DNA from: CAVRUD01 sp963849635
Lineage (GTDB): Bacteria; Chloroflexota; Chloroflexia; Thermomicrobiales; UBA6265
Length of the DNA: 43,562 bases
Reading direction: 5' to 3'
Assembly (NCBI GenBank): GCA_963849635.1
Contig: CAWKIA010000007.1
Coordinates: 1-43,562, forward strand
Shown here: one piece after another, positions 8,395 to 17,538 of the stretch
Layout of the letters: each line of letters starts with the position of its first letter
How positions within the stretch are numbered: the stretch's first letter is position 1
Notes under the pieces: generated by a model
What the model saw: the letters and a program-made list of their open reading frames with translations, nothing else
The model's database searches: none
What the model was told of the DNA's origin: nothing
Translations under genes and position numbers: made by a program

Positions 8395-10894
8395 CTACGC
8401 GAGGCCCAGCTCGCGGGCGCGGGCAGCGGCGGCGGTGCGGGTGTTGACGCCGAGCCTGTTGTAGATGGACTGGAGGTGTCGGCTAACCGTCCGGGAGCTG
8501 ATATGGAGCAACGCGCCGATCTCCTTGTCGGACTGACCGCCGGCGGCAAAGCGGAGGACCTCCATCTCGCGTGCGGTCAGTCCGTGCGTCTGAGACGCCG
8601 ACGACGGGGCTGAGGGACCGCCGCGGATCTCCTCGGCGACGGCCGTCGCCAGTTCGACCGCCTCGCCCAGCTGCAGGGCATGTCCAGCCGCGACGGCAGC
8701 GTCGCCGGCTGACTCGGTCAGTCCCCGGCGCGCGGTCGACAGGGCGGCGGCGCGGCGCGGTTGAAGGTGCCAGGAGTCGAGGATGCCGATCGCGCGGCGC
8801 AGTGCCTCCGCCGCGCCGAAGAGGCGCAGCGCGGCTCGGGGCGCCCGACCCGGACGGCGAGTTCGGCCGCTGCCGCGAGACACTCGGCGAGGCCGCGCCG
8901 CTCCATCCAGGCCCACCGCCGTTCGAGGCTGGCCTGCAGGTACGCGGCCGCCTGCGGCAGGTCCCCCCGCTCTCGTGCAACGTCGGCGGCGTCCCAAAGC
9001 ACCCGCGACGGCCAGCATGTGCCCATCTCCGAGGAGTTCCAAGGACTCGACGAACCGGGCTCCGGCCGCGTCGAGGTCGCCGCGGTGTTTGGCAAGGAGA
9101 CCCTGGCGAGCGAGCGCGATCCCCTCCCAGAACCGACGCCCCTGCGTTCTGCTGCCATCCCGGGCCTCTACCAACACGTCCTCCGCCCGTGCAAAATCGC
9201 CCGCGACGGTCAGGGCCAAGCCGAGGTTGGTCAGCGCGCCGAGTAGCCAGTCCGATTCGCCCGCGGCGCGGCAGAGGTCGACGACCTCCTGGTAGCGCGC
9301 CGCGGCGGCGGCGTTCTGGCCGCGAACGAAGGCGACGTGGCCCAACGTGGTGATTGCCTCGGCGGTCACGACGGGGAGCCCAACCGGCGGGCAAGTGCGG
9401 CGGCGTCCTCGGCCAGCCCGATAGCGGACGGGTACTCGCTCCGGCGGAACGCCGCGGTGGCGGCGGCGCTCAGCGCCCGGGCCCGGGCGGTCGTCTCATC
9501 CGCCCGGCCGAGGGTGAGCAGCCTGCCCGCCCAGTCGCCCCACTCGCCGAAGTACCCTTGCGCCTCCCAGAAGGGCCAGATGGCTGCGAGAAAGCGGTGG
9601 CCGAGGGCGGGATCGCCATGCTCCTCGGCGAATGCCAGGGCCTGGCGCAGGTTGGGCTGCTCCCGGCCCAGCCGGCGCAGCCATTGGTCGTGGTCCGTTC
9701 CCCCGAATGCGGCGGCGGCCCGCTCGGCCAATTCCAGGCACCATTCGGCATGGCGACGATGGACTCCTAGCCTCGCCGCTCGCCTCGAGCCGTTCCAACC
9801 CGACGTCGCGGATCGTCTCCAGCATCCCGTACCGCGATTCGCCGTCCGCCTCGTCACTTCGGGTGAGCAGGCTCTTGTCGAGGAGTGAGGCCACGCCGTC
9901 GAAGACGGAGGGGGACGCGAGGGGCGCCGTCGGGTACATCGGGCCGGGGGCCGATACCCCTTCCTCGTCCCTTAGTTCCCCTTCCGCCACGGCCTCCGCC
10001 CCCTCGAGGGTAAAGCCGCCGGCGAAGACCGCCAGGCGGCGGAAGACGGCCTGCTCTTCGGGGACAGCAGGTCGTGGCTCCACGCGATCGCGTCGCGCAG
10101 TGTCCGCTGCCGGTCCGGCAGGTCCCGAGCGCCGCCCCCGAGCAAGGTCAGCCGGTCGTCGATCCGGGCCAGCAGCGCCGCGGGCGAGAGGTACCGCAGG
10201 CGGGTCGCCGCAAGCTCGATCGCCAGGGGCAGGCCGTCAAGCCGGGCGCAGATCGCGGCCACCGTCGCCTGGTTGGACGCGTCGAGCGCGAGGGCCAGGC
10301 GGACATCCCTGGCGCGTGCGACGAACAGCGCCACGGCTTCGTCTTCCAGAGGCGGCACCCGGACTTCCTGCTCGCCAGAGAGGCGCAGGATCTCCCTGCT
10401 GGTCGCCAGGATGGTCAGGCCGGGGCACCTGCCCAGCAGCGCGGCCAGTGCCGGCGCCGCGGCCACGACCTGCTCCAGGTTGTCGAGGATCAGCAAGATC
10501 CGGCCGGCCCGGAGAGCGTCGTGGAGGCGGAAGACGAGGGCGTCGGCGGCGGTGTCGGGCAGGCCAAGGGCGCGGCCGATCGTCGGGACGACGAGCGCCG
10601 GGTCGCGGGTCGTGGCCAGGCCCACGAAGGCGATGCCCCCGGGAAAGTCGGCGTCGAGGTCCTCCGCCACCCGTATCGCCAGGCGCGTCTTGCCGACGCC
10701 ACCGGGCCCGGTCAGGGTCACCAACCGCACATCGGTTTGCCGGAGCAATGTTCGGATCTCGCCGACCTCTCGCTCCGCCCGACTAGCGAGGTCAGCGGGG
10801 CCGGCAGCGGCGCGCCGAGCCGGTCGCGGTCCAGGCGCGCCATCAGGCGGACCGGCTGCGTCTGGCTCTGGTCGTCGAGCGTCGGGTCGGCCAC
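8395..10894 (-). pseudogene. STAND-ATPase / LuxR-family regulator, multiple frameshifts
   Basis: Minus-strand regulator of about 830 residues if repaired. Start chosen at GTG 10894 (VADPTLDDQSQTQ), leading into LPAPLTSLVGR. A frame change near 10790 then gives Walker A GPGGVGKTRLAIRV and LLILDNLEQVV, then LDGLPLAIELAATRL near 10210-10250. Further changes near 10050, 9830, 9370 and 9000-8850 are needed to follow the FAGGFTLEGAEAV block, the TPR-like middle and the C-terminal LuxR HTH (LTAREMEVLRFAAGGQSDKEI, 8590-8395), whose recognition region ISSRTVSRHLQSIYNRLGV is intact. Same architecture as the copy at 57-2448 but clearly diverged, so not a recent duplicate. It is divergent from the ABC operon and could have regulated it. 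Confidence 0.8.
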
Positions 10895-11259
10895 GGGCGA
10901 GTCCTGCCAAGGAATCGGCGCGCACGGCGATCTTCGGAAGAGCCCAAGTGTACGGCAGCCGGCGACCGCCACGTTCGGGTGCCCGAGGGTCGTTCCGTGT
11001 TCGCCGCGAAGGGTAGAGCGTGAGCTTGCTCGACCGCGGGCCGACCGGATTGGTGGATCATGGTTCGATTAATGTTGTGCTATCCTGCGGCACCATTTTG
11101 CGTACGGCGGTGACGGTCGGAAAGGAGGCGGCGGGTCGGCCGGTGGCTTGATCTCCCGTGGGCAAAGAACGCCCAGCGTGGAGACCATCGAATCTGCTCG
11201 GCAGTGAGGCCGGGCGAAGTGACACATGCGAACTCGCATGGTCGAACCGGAGGTGCGTT
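10895..11259. promoter_or_regulatory. Divergent intergenic region, regulator / sugar ABC operon
   Basis: 365 bases between the divergent regulator start and the binding-protein start; no gene seen. TGCTATCCT at 11078-11086 resembles an extended -10 box pointing toward the ABC operon, but no good -35 element precedes it. Weak support only. Confidence 0.3.
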
Positions 11260-12558
11260 TTGGATACTCACCGAACCACACGACGCAAGGCTCTTGGATT
11301 CCTGGCAGCGGGCGCCGGGGCGGCCTTTACCTACTCCGCGACCGGTCGGGCGTTCGCTCAGGACGAAGAGCATGAGCTGACGTGGGCGACCAACAATCTC
11401 GAAGGCACGGAACCGGAGATGCTGCAGAAGGTGACGGACATGTTCGTCGCCGCCAACCCGACGTACAAGGTCACCGTCCTCAAGTACGACGGAGCCACGT
11501 ACGATCAGAAACTGCTCGCGGATATCGTGGCCGAGACGCTCCCGGACCTCTTCGTGAGCGCCGATGTCTACACCAAGCCGTTTTTTGACTCCGGGCTGAC
11601 CGCCGATCTCGTTCCGCTTGCCGCGGAGGCCGAATTCGACCTCACGAACTTCGACGAGTTATTCCTTTCGCTCGCCGAATACGAAGGCATGATCGGCTTC
11701 CTGCCCCGCGCGGCGGACGTCGTGGTTACCTATTACAACAAGCGCATGTTCGACGATGCCGGTGTTCCCTATCCAACCCCGGACTGGACGTATGACGACA
11801 TGCTGGCGGCCGCTGAGAAGCTGACAATCAAGGCCGCAGACGGCGCTACCACCCAATACGGCGTCTCCGCGGCAACCGACTGGTGGGCTTACTGGGTCCC
11901 CATGGTCGTCGCGGAAGGCGGCGAGATCCTCAATGCCGAGGGCACCGAGGCGATCTTCAACTCGGAGGCCGGAATTCGCGCCTGGAACGTCATCTTCACC
12001 GGATTGCAGAACGGCTGGTTCATTCCGCCGTCCGTTCAAGACACGATCGGCGGTCCGTGGACTCCGTTTGCCGTCGGCCAGGCTGCGATGACGTTCACCG
12101 TGAGGGCCTTGACGCCGACATTCCGTGCTCAACTGACGGACGACTGGGACGTCGAGGTTGTGCCCAAGGGAAGCGTTGCCCGCAAGACCGGCATGGGGAC
12201 GCAAGGGTATGCGATTTCGTCACAGACCGAAGACCCGACCGCCGCCTTCCACTTGATGGAGTTCATCTTCACCGAAGGCATGGTCGTCTTCATGGAAAAC
12301 TATCTGACCGTTCCGCCGATTAAGTCGTTCTATGACGATCCAGCGTGGCGGGACTTGCCCGGACCTCCCTACAACAACGCGGTCTTCGTCGACGCCACAA
12401 ATGACGCGATGATCCCTCCGCCGCTCCCCTTCTACAGTACGGGCCCCTTCCGTCAAGCAATGCTCGACGGGATCGACGCAGTGATCCTCGGCGAGATGGA
12501 CGCCGAAGAAGCCGTGAACAAGATGGCGGAAGAAGCGACCCTTTCTTTGCAGGAGTAA
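11260..12558 (+). CDS. Sugar ABC transporter substrate-binding protein (family 1)
   Basis: Start chosen at TTG 11260, six bases after GGAGG (11249-11253); the upstream in-frame extension has no signal character. The leader contains TTRRKALGFLAAGAGAAF, Tat-like, and ends near AFAQ. The mature protein of about 400 residues has family-1 hallmarks: EPEMLQKVTDMFVAANP and YKVTVLKYDG at the start, the VVTYYNKRMFDDAGVPYPTP hinge region, and FTVRALTPTF near the middle. It would capture a sugar or glycoside outside the membrane and deliver it to the two permeases downstream. Reads cleanly from start to stop. The ligand cannot be told from sequence. Confidence 0.9.
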   Translation: MDTHRTTRRKALGFLAAGAGAAFTYSATGRAFAQDEEHELTWATNNLEGTEPEMLQKVTDMFVAANPTYKVTVLKYDGATYDQKLLADIVAETLPDLFVSADVYTKPFFDSGLTADLVPLAAEAEFDLTNFDELFLSLAEYEGMIGFLPRAADVVVTYYNKRMFDDAGVPYPTPDWTYDDMLAAAEKLTIKAADGATTQYGVSAATDWWAYWVPMVVAEGGEILNAEGTEAIFNSEAGIRAWNVIFTGLQNGWFIPPSVQDTIGGPWTPFAVGQAAMTFTVRALTPTFRAQLTDDWDVEVVPKGSVARKTGMGTQGYAISSQTEDPTAAFHLMEFIFTEGMVVFMENYLTVPPIKSFYDDPAWRDLPGPPYNNAVFVDATNDAMIPPPLPFYSTGPFRQAMLDGIDAVILGEMDAEEAVNKMAEEATLSLQE

Positions 12559-12577
12559 AACCGGCGACACCTGTTCC

Positions 12578-12607
12578 GGGTGGGCGATCAACGATGATCG
12601 CCCACCC
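12578..12607 (+). terminator. Hairpin between binding protein and permease genes
   Basis: GGGTGGGCGATCA (12578-12590) pairs perfectly with TGATCGCCCACCC (12595-12607) around ACGA. The next bases are CCGTTTGCG, a poor T-tail. Such hairpins between binding-protein and permease genes commonly lower downstream expression or protect upstream mRNA. Confidence 0.7.
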
Positions 12608-12657
12608 CGTTTGCGCCCATACCCTCGGCGTCTCGCACCGAAAGGCTCCGCGCGTCG

Positions 12658-13611
12658 ATGCAAGTCCCCCCTCCCCCATCCGGAATGACGTCCACGCCGA
12701 GGCGTAAGCTACGGAACCCACGTCGGACCAAGGAAAAGAGGGACTGGAAGGCTGGCCTTTGGGCGCTCGTCTTCCTCGGTCCGAATCTAATCCTTTTCCT
12801 GGCGTTCACGGCGTACCCGGTCGGCTACGGTCTCTACATCAGCTTGTACAACTACAGCGTGCTCAAGCCGAAGGTATGGGTTGGTCTCGAGAACTACGAC
12901 CGATTCATTCACCATCCCGAGACACTCGACTTGTTCAAGCGGTCAATTTATTACGCGGTCGGTGCGACGATTCCGGCGGTGATCCTGCCGCTCGTGATAG
13001 CGGTGTTGCTCACCAATGCCGGGGTCACGACGAAGTTTTTCCGAGGACTTTACTTCCTGCCGATCGTGACCTCGTCGGTCGCGGCCGCGGCAGTCTGGAA
13101 ATGGATGTACGCCAAGGACTTCGGGTTGATCAACTACGGCCTGCGCTCGGTCGGCGGTCAACCGGTGGACTGGCTCTTCAACCTCGATTGGGCGATGCCC
13201 GCTGTCATCGTGATGACGATCTGGCTCCTCTTGCCTTTCAACACGATTCTGTATACAGCCGGTCTCCAGGACGTACCCCGTGATCTGTACGATGCCGCCG
13301 CTGTTGACGGGGCGTCGAAGTTTCAACAATTTCTGGGCATCACGATCCCATTGATTACTCCGACGACCTTTTTCGTGTTGCTGATCACGATGATCAACGT
13401 CCTGGTCGGCGGGTTTGACGTCATCAACGTGTTGACCCAAGGCGGTCCGCTCCACGCGACGGATGTGTTGATCTACGACATCTACGTCAACGCGTTCCAG
13501 AACTTCAAGATGGGCTACGCCTCGGCGGAGGCCTACGTTCTCTTTGCCGCGGTGCTGGTCGTGACACTCTTCAACTGGGCGTTGCAGAAACGATGGGTGC
13601 ATTACGGATGA
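12658..13611 (+). CDS. Sugar ABC transporter permease (MalF/UgpA type)
   Basis: 317 residues. After a basic N-terminus, hydrophobic segments begin near residue 34 (WALVFLGPNLILFLAFTAYP); about six transmembrane helices are visible. The cytoplasmic EAA loop reads DLYDAAAVDGASKFQQFLGI, followed by IPLI, the coupling site for the ATPase. ATG 12658 is the only clear start; an internal ATG at 12685 is possible. It overlaps the next permease by ATGA. It forms the membrane channel with its partner. No ATP-binding subunit lies in the window, so a shared MsmK/UgpC-type ATPase elsewhere is inferred. Confidence 0.9.
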   Translation: MQVPPPPSGMTSTPRRKLRNPRRTKEKRDWKAGLWALVFLGPNLILFLAFTAYPVGYGLYISLYNYSVLKPKVWVGLENYDRFIHHPETLDLFKRSIYYAVGATIPAVILPLVIAVLLTNAGVTTKFFRGLYFLPIVTSSVAAAAVWKWMYAKDFGLINYGLRSVGGQPVDWLFNLDWAMPAVIVMTIWLLLPFNTILYTAGLQDVPRDLYDAAAVDGASKFQQFLGITIPLITPTTFFVLLITMINVLVGGFDVINVLTQGGPLHATDVLIYDIYVNAFQNFKMGYASAEAYVLFAAVLVVTLFNWALQKRWVHYG

Positions 13612-14444
13612 CCGGAATCTCGACTCGCCGGGTATTCACGAAGACGTTGCTCTTCGGAACATTGGTCGTCGGGGCGCTGATCAGCGTTTTCCCCTTCTAT
13701 TGGATGCTCACGACCTCGCTCAAGAACAATCATGAGGTCTTCCTCTACCCGCCAACGTGGATTCCCGATCCCTTTGCCTGGAGCAACTACAAGGACGGCT
13801 TCGAGCGGGTCAACGGGCGCGTCTTCTTCAACTCCGCGTTGTTTTCGATCTCGATCGTTCTGCTCCAGGGCCTCGTGACGACGATGGGCGGGTTCGCCTT
13901 TGCCCGGATCAAGTTCCCGTTTCGCGGACCGATCTTCATCCTTTACCTGAGCACGTTGATGATCCCACCGCAGGTCACGCTGATCCCGACATTCCTCGTG
14001 GTCGTCAATCTGGGCTGGGTGGATACGTACAAGGGCCTGATCATCCCGATCATCGCCCAAGGCGCGTTTGGGACGTTCCTCTTTCGTCAGTTCTTCCTGA
14101 GACTACCGAATGAGATGTACGAGGCCGCGCGACTGGACGGGGCCGGTTACTGGCAACAGTTTTGGCGACTGACGTTACCCCTCTCACGCCCGGCACTGAC
14201 CGCGTACGGGATCATTACCTTCCTGACGGCCTGGAAAATGTACCTGTGGCCGGTGATCGTGGTGCGCTCCGAGGATCTGAAACTCCTGACGATTGCGATT
14301 GCGGAGATGAGCGGCAACGCGAGCCAGGAGCGGGGGGTCATGATGGCGGCCGTGACGCTCTCGATCGCACCGATCCTGGTGATGTACATCGTGGCCCAGC
14401 GCTGGTTCGTCGAAGGAATCGCAATGACGGGGCAAAAGGGTTAA
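13608..14444 (+). CDS. Sugar ABC transporter permease (MalG/UgpE type)
   Basis: Start taken at ATG 13608, which overlaps the upstream stop as ATGA and indicates translational coupling; ATG 13593 is an in-frame alternative. About 278 residues with six hydrophobic helices. The typical first segment reads LISVFPFYWMLTTSLKNN and the EAA loop reads MYEAARLDGAGYWQQFWRLT, followed by LPLSRPA. It ends in the common short C-terminus FVEGIAMTGQKG. Partner of the permease at 12658-13611. Reads cleanly. Confidence 0.92.
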   Translation: MTGISTRRVFTKTLLFGTLVVGALISVFPFYWMLTTSLKNNHEVFLYPPTWIPDPFAWSNYKDGFERVNGRVFFNSALFSISIVLLQGLVTTMGGFAFARIKFPFRGPIFILYLSTLMIPPQVTLIPTFLVVVNLGWVDTYKGLIIPIIAQGAFGTFLFRQFFLRLPNEMYEAARLDGAGYWQQFWRLTLPLSRPALTAYGIITFLTAWKMYLWPVIVVRSEDLKLLTIAIAEMSGNASQERGVMMAAVTLSIAPILVMYIVAQRWFVEGIAMTGQKG

Positions 14445-14474
14445 GCGGGCAGGTGTGAGACGTCCTCACTCGAG

Positions 14475-14825
14475 ATGCGCTTCGCGTACGGCGCGGTCGA
14501 TTGGCGTGCAGCCCACGATGCACCGGCCGCGCTCGGCGAGATCAAGTCAGCCACGTGGCGAACGGTCGAGCTTTTTGAACGTTCGTTCGATCAGAGGACG
14601 CGTCCGAGCGGACCGAATGCGGGCGAGCCGGTTCTCGGCGGAGCAAATCGCGACATGCTCAATGCACACAGGGCCGGGGCATGGCTGACTGCCTGGGCCA
14701 CTTGGTCGCCGCAACTCCGCGTGCCGGCTGCGAGAGATGTCCTTGACTGTCACTACGAATGGCTAAACGTTAAGGTGGTTGGCCAATTCATCAGCTACCG
14801 CAGCGGGCAGACACCAGGGGTATGA
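14475..14825 (+). pseudogene. Remnant resembling a sugar phosphate isomerase/epimerase N-terminus
   Basis: An open frame of 116 codons starts 30 bases after the permease stop. Only the first 40 or so residues look familial: MRFAYGAVDW, then LGEIKSATWRTVELFERSFD, matching the first strand and helix of TIM-barrel sugar phosphate isomerases/epimerases, which often follow sugar ABC genes. After about 14590 the sequence loses barrel character in every frame. I infer a gene truncated by deletion or replacement. The alternative is an unrelated short hypothetical protein. Confidence 0.4.
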
Positions 14826-14903
14826 TAGTTTTGCACTGAATTCAATGTCGAAAACCACGATGTGTTCCCGACCTAATGGTGCTTTCTTATCGCTGTAGGT
14901 CGA

Positions 14904-15240
14904 ATGGGGCCGATCGATTACAGCCAACGCGGCGCGTCCCCCAACGACGGGAACACCATCAAGCGGCGACGGATCTCCTTCCAGGGCGTCCGCTGGATCA
15001 GGGTCAACGATACGCGATCTCGAACATCTCCTACGTCGGCATCGACGACATCCGCGCCAAGAACTGCCCGTCACCGTCCCCAAGATCCCGTCGGGGCCGT
15101 CACGCATTCCAGACGACACGAACCCACCAGCGCAACTCCCGTCGACCGAACCCAAGAAACCGGCGAAACCCCCGATCCTGGCGGATAAAGGCAAAGTTAG
15201 CATTGACTCAGTCGGGGCGACGGTGAAGACGGGCGGGTAA
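14904..15240 (+). pseudogene. Small hypothetical protein split by two frameshifts
   Basis: Three frames join into one plausible chain: DGNTIKRRRISFQGVRWIRV (14949-15008), then GQRYAISNISYVGIDDIRAK (about 15002-15061), then LPVTVPKIPSGPSRIPDD and a Pro/Lys-rich tail ending KGKVSIDSVGATVKTGG at TAA 15238-15240. The middle resembles the YAISNI-type beta strands of DUF6232-like proteins, but I am not sure. About 110 residues if repaired. The three segments abut without gap or overlap, which favours single-base indels. Confidence 0.4.
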
Positions 15241-15506
15241 ATCACACGTTCCGTCATCCTACGTCAAAAGCCAGTGCATCTCGTACGGCCGAAGGGAAAT
15301 CGTCGCTCCAAAGAAGGAAGCTGAGGCCCCAATAATCCCGCGTCGAACGACGTGGGCATATTCCAGGGGCAGGACGCAACTTGCTGAGGGATCACAGGAC
15401 ACCGCTGGGGGCGAATGCCCGTTCCGGTGCTCGGGGCTGGAACCCGCACAGATTGTTTGGCGAGAACCGCGCGTGGCGGCGAATAGTGGGTTGAGGGGAG
15501 GCGATC

Positions 15507-17162
15507 ATGGCGAGGATCGAACTGAGCGCGTCGATGCGCAGTCCAGGAACGCCCGAGGACGTCGAGGTCACGACCGAGCCGCGGGTTCCGGTCACTGACC
15601 CGACCCTGGGCATCCCGGTCGCTCGCCCGGCGCCCTGGCCCAGTGCGCCGACGCACCGGCTGGTTACGATCGGGGACTCACTGACCCATGGGTTCCAGAG
15701 CGGGGCGATCTACAACACGGACCTGTCGTACCCCGCCATCGTCGCACGGGAGTTGGGCTGGTACGACCGGTTCCGGCGGCCAACCTACAACGGGTTTGGG
15801 GGCCTACCGCTAAACCTTGAGCTCCTGATCCGCGAGCTCGAACGCGAATTCGGGGACGAGCTCTCCTGGTGGGAGTTGCCCCTGGCGCTATTCCGCGCCC
15901 GCAACTACCTCGACCAGGTCGAGGACTGGTGGGAACGGGGGCCTGGCTCGGTCCGGACGCCGAGCGTCGGCATCAACCACAACCTCGGGGTCTACGGCTG
16001 GGACCTCCGCGACGCCCTGGTCCGCACGGCCGACCTCTGCGCGGCGGCCATCGATGAGCCGAGGGATCAATTGGTGAGCCAGATCGTCGAGCACGCCAAC
16101 GAGCGCGCGGCCATCCGGGTCCTCGACTCGGCCCGCGCCGCCGACGGCACGGCCCTGACCCCTCTCCAGGCCGCCGCGGCTCTCGGTACCGCCGGCGGCG
16201 TGCGCGACGACGGGTCCGCTGATCTTGAAGGGGACGGGATCGAGACCCTCATCGTCCTGCTCGGCGGGAACAACGCGCTCAAGACCGTGACCGAACTGCG
16301 GGTGGTCTGGAGCGAGGACGACGGCTTTCAGGACCTGACCGCCAAGGAGCGCTACACGGTCTGGCGGCCCACCCACTTCGCGCGCGAACTCGACCTGGTC
16401 GTGGCGGAGGTCAAGCGGGTTCGCGCCCGCCACGTCATCTGGGGCACGGTGCCGCACGTCACGATCGCCCCAATCGCCCGCGGCGTCGGGACCAAGGTCC
16501 GGCCCGACTCGCGCTACTTCCCCTTCTACACCCGCCCCTGGATCGCCGACCCCGACTTTGACCACAAGGACGACCCCTGCATCACCGAGCAGGATGCCCG
16601 TGCCGTCGATAGCGCCATCGACCAATACAACGATGCCATCACGGCGGCCGTTCGGGCCGCCCGGGAGGAGGGCCGGGACTGGTACCTCCTCGACACGGCT
16701 GGGATGCTCGACCGCCTCGCCTCGCGCCGCTACATCGACTCGCCGGCGGCGCGGCCTGACTGGTGGCGCCCCTACGACCTGCCGCCTGAACTGGCGATGC
16801 TGAACCCCGTGCCCGACTCGCGCTACCTTGTCGTCGGCCCGAACGGGCGGGAGCGCGGCGGCCTGTTCTCCCTGGACGGCGTCCACCCGACCACCATCGG
16901 CTACGGGCTGCTGGCGCAGGAGTTCGTCAACGTCATGCAGCTGGCAGGCGTCCGGTTCTTCCTCAGCGACGGCCGCACCGAACGCGTGGGGCCGGTCCGG
17001 GTGGACTTCGCTCGACTGCTCGCGCTCGACACGCTCGTCTCCCACCCTCCAGCCTCGCTGACGGCCGACCTCCACCTCGTGGGTTGGGTCGACGAGCGGC
17101 TCGACGTCATCCGCCCGCTGCTGCGCAAGGTGGGTGTCGCACTACCCGAAGACTTTCTCTAG
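15507..17162 (+). CDS. SGNH/GDSL-family hydrolase, 551 residues
   Basis: ATG 15507 follows AGGGGAGG (15495-15502). Block I is VTIGDSLTHG with the nucleophile Ser58. LLGGNN supplies the block III Asn near residue 255. Block V is LDGVHPTTIGYG with Asp457 and His460. The long insert between blocks I and III makes it larger than classic GDSL esterases (200-350 residues). No signal peptide or membrane segment is evident, so a cytoplasmic enzyme is likely. Expected chemistry is hydrolysis of an ester or thioester; substrate unknown. The region reads without frame breaks and uses strongly G/C-ending codons. Not in an obvious operon. Confidence 0.85.
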   Translation: MARIELSASMRSPGTPEDVEVTTEPRVPVTDPTLGIPVARPAPWPSAPTHRLVTIGDSLTHGFQSGAIYNTDLSYPAIVARELGWYDRFRRPTYNGFGGLPLNLELLIRELEREFGDELSWWELPLALFRARNYLDQVEDWWERGPGSVRTPSVGINHNLGVYGWDLRDALVRTADLCAAAIDEPRDQLVSQIVEHANERAAIRVLDSARAADGTALTPLQAAAALGTAGGVRDDGSADLEGDGIETLIVLLGGNNALKTVTELRVVWSEDDGFQDLTAKERYTVWRPTHFARELDLVVAEVKRVRARHVIWGTVPHVTIAPIARGVGTKVRPDSRYFPFYTRPWIADPDFDHKDDPCITEQDARAVDSAIDQYNDAITAAVRAAREEGRDWYLLDTAGMLDRLASRRYIDSPAARPDWWRPYDLPPELAMLNPVPDSRYLVVGPNGRERGGLFSLDGVHPTTIGYGLLAQEFVNVMQLAGVRFFLSDGRTERVGPVRVDFARLLALDTLVSHPPASLTADLHLVGWVDERLDVIRPLLRKVGVALPEDFL

Positions 17163-17538
17163 GACGCGGTTGGCTGGTAAGCTCCGTCGCTGGCAGTCCA
17201 AACCGGTTGTGAGAGGACAAACTACGGCGGATGGATCCGCATGCGATCGATCTGGGATCTGCGGCAACGCGGAGGCATCGTGGGTCGCCTCTGGCGGATG
17301 CCGTCCCGGCGCGACGGCGCGAAGATCCTCGCGTTCTCGGAGACGCGCCAGATCACGTGTCGGTGCCATCTGGTGATCCGCCGCCGTCGATACGTGAGCA
17401 ACCTTCCGCGACCGCGGCTCGGTTCGCCGTGCCGTTTTCGGCAGCCTCGCCAGGTCTGTCGGATCCGTCACCTTCTGCGGCAGGTCCTCTGCGTTGTTGG
17501 CGTGCGCAACTATCGATTCAGGTCACCCGCGACGCATC
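17163..17538. other. Convergent intergenic region, nothing recognised
   Basis: 376 bases between the GDSL hydrolase and the 3' end of the MBL gene. Short frames on both strands are Arg-rich and lack ribosome sites. No strong hairpin was found. Confidence 0.5.

Noticed and set aside
10074..11072. 332-codon plus-strand open frame over the regulator
   Set aside because: Gln/Arg/Gly-rich shadow of the minus-strand ATPase domain.
15888..17075. 395-codon minus-strand open frame
   Set aside because: Mirror of the GDSL hydrolase; lacks any motif or ribosome site.
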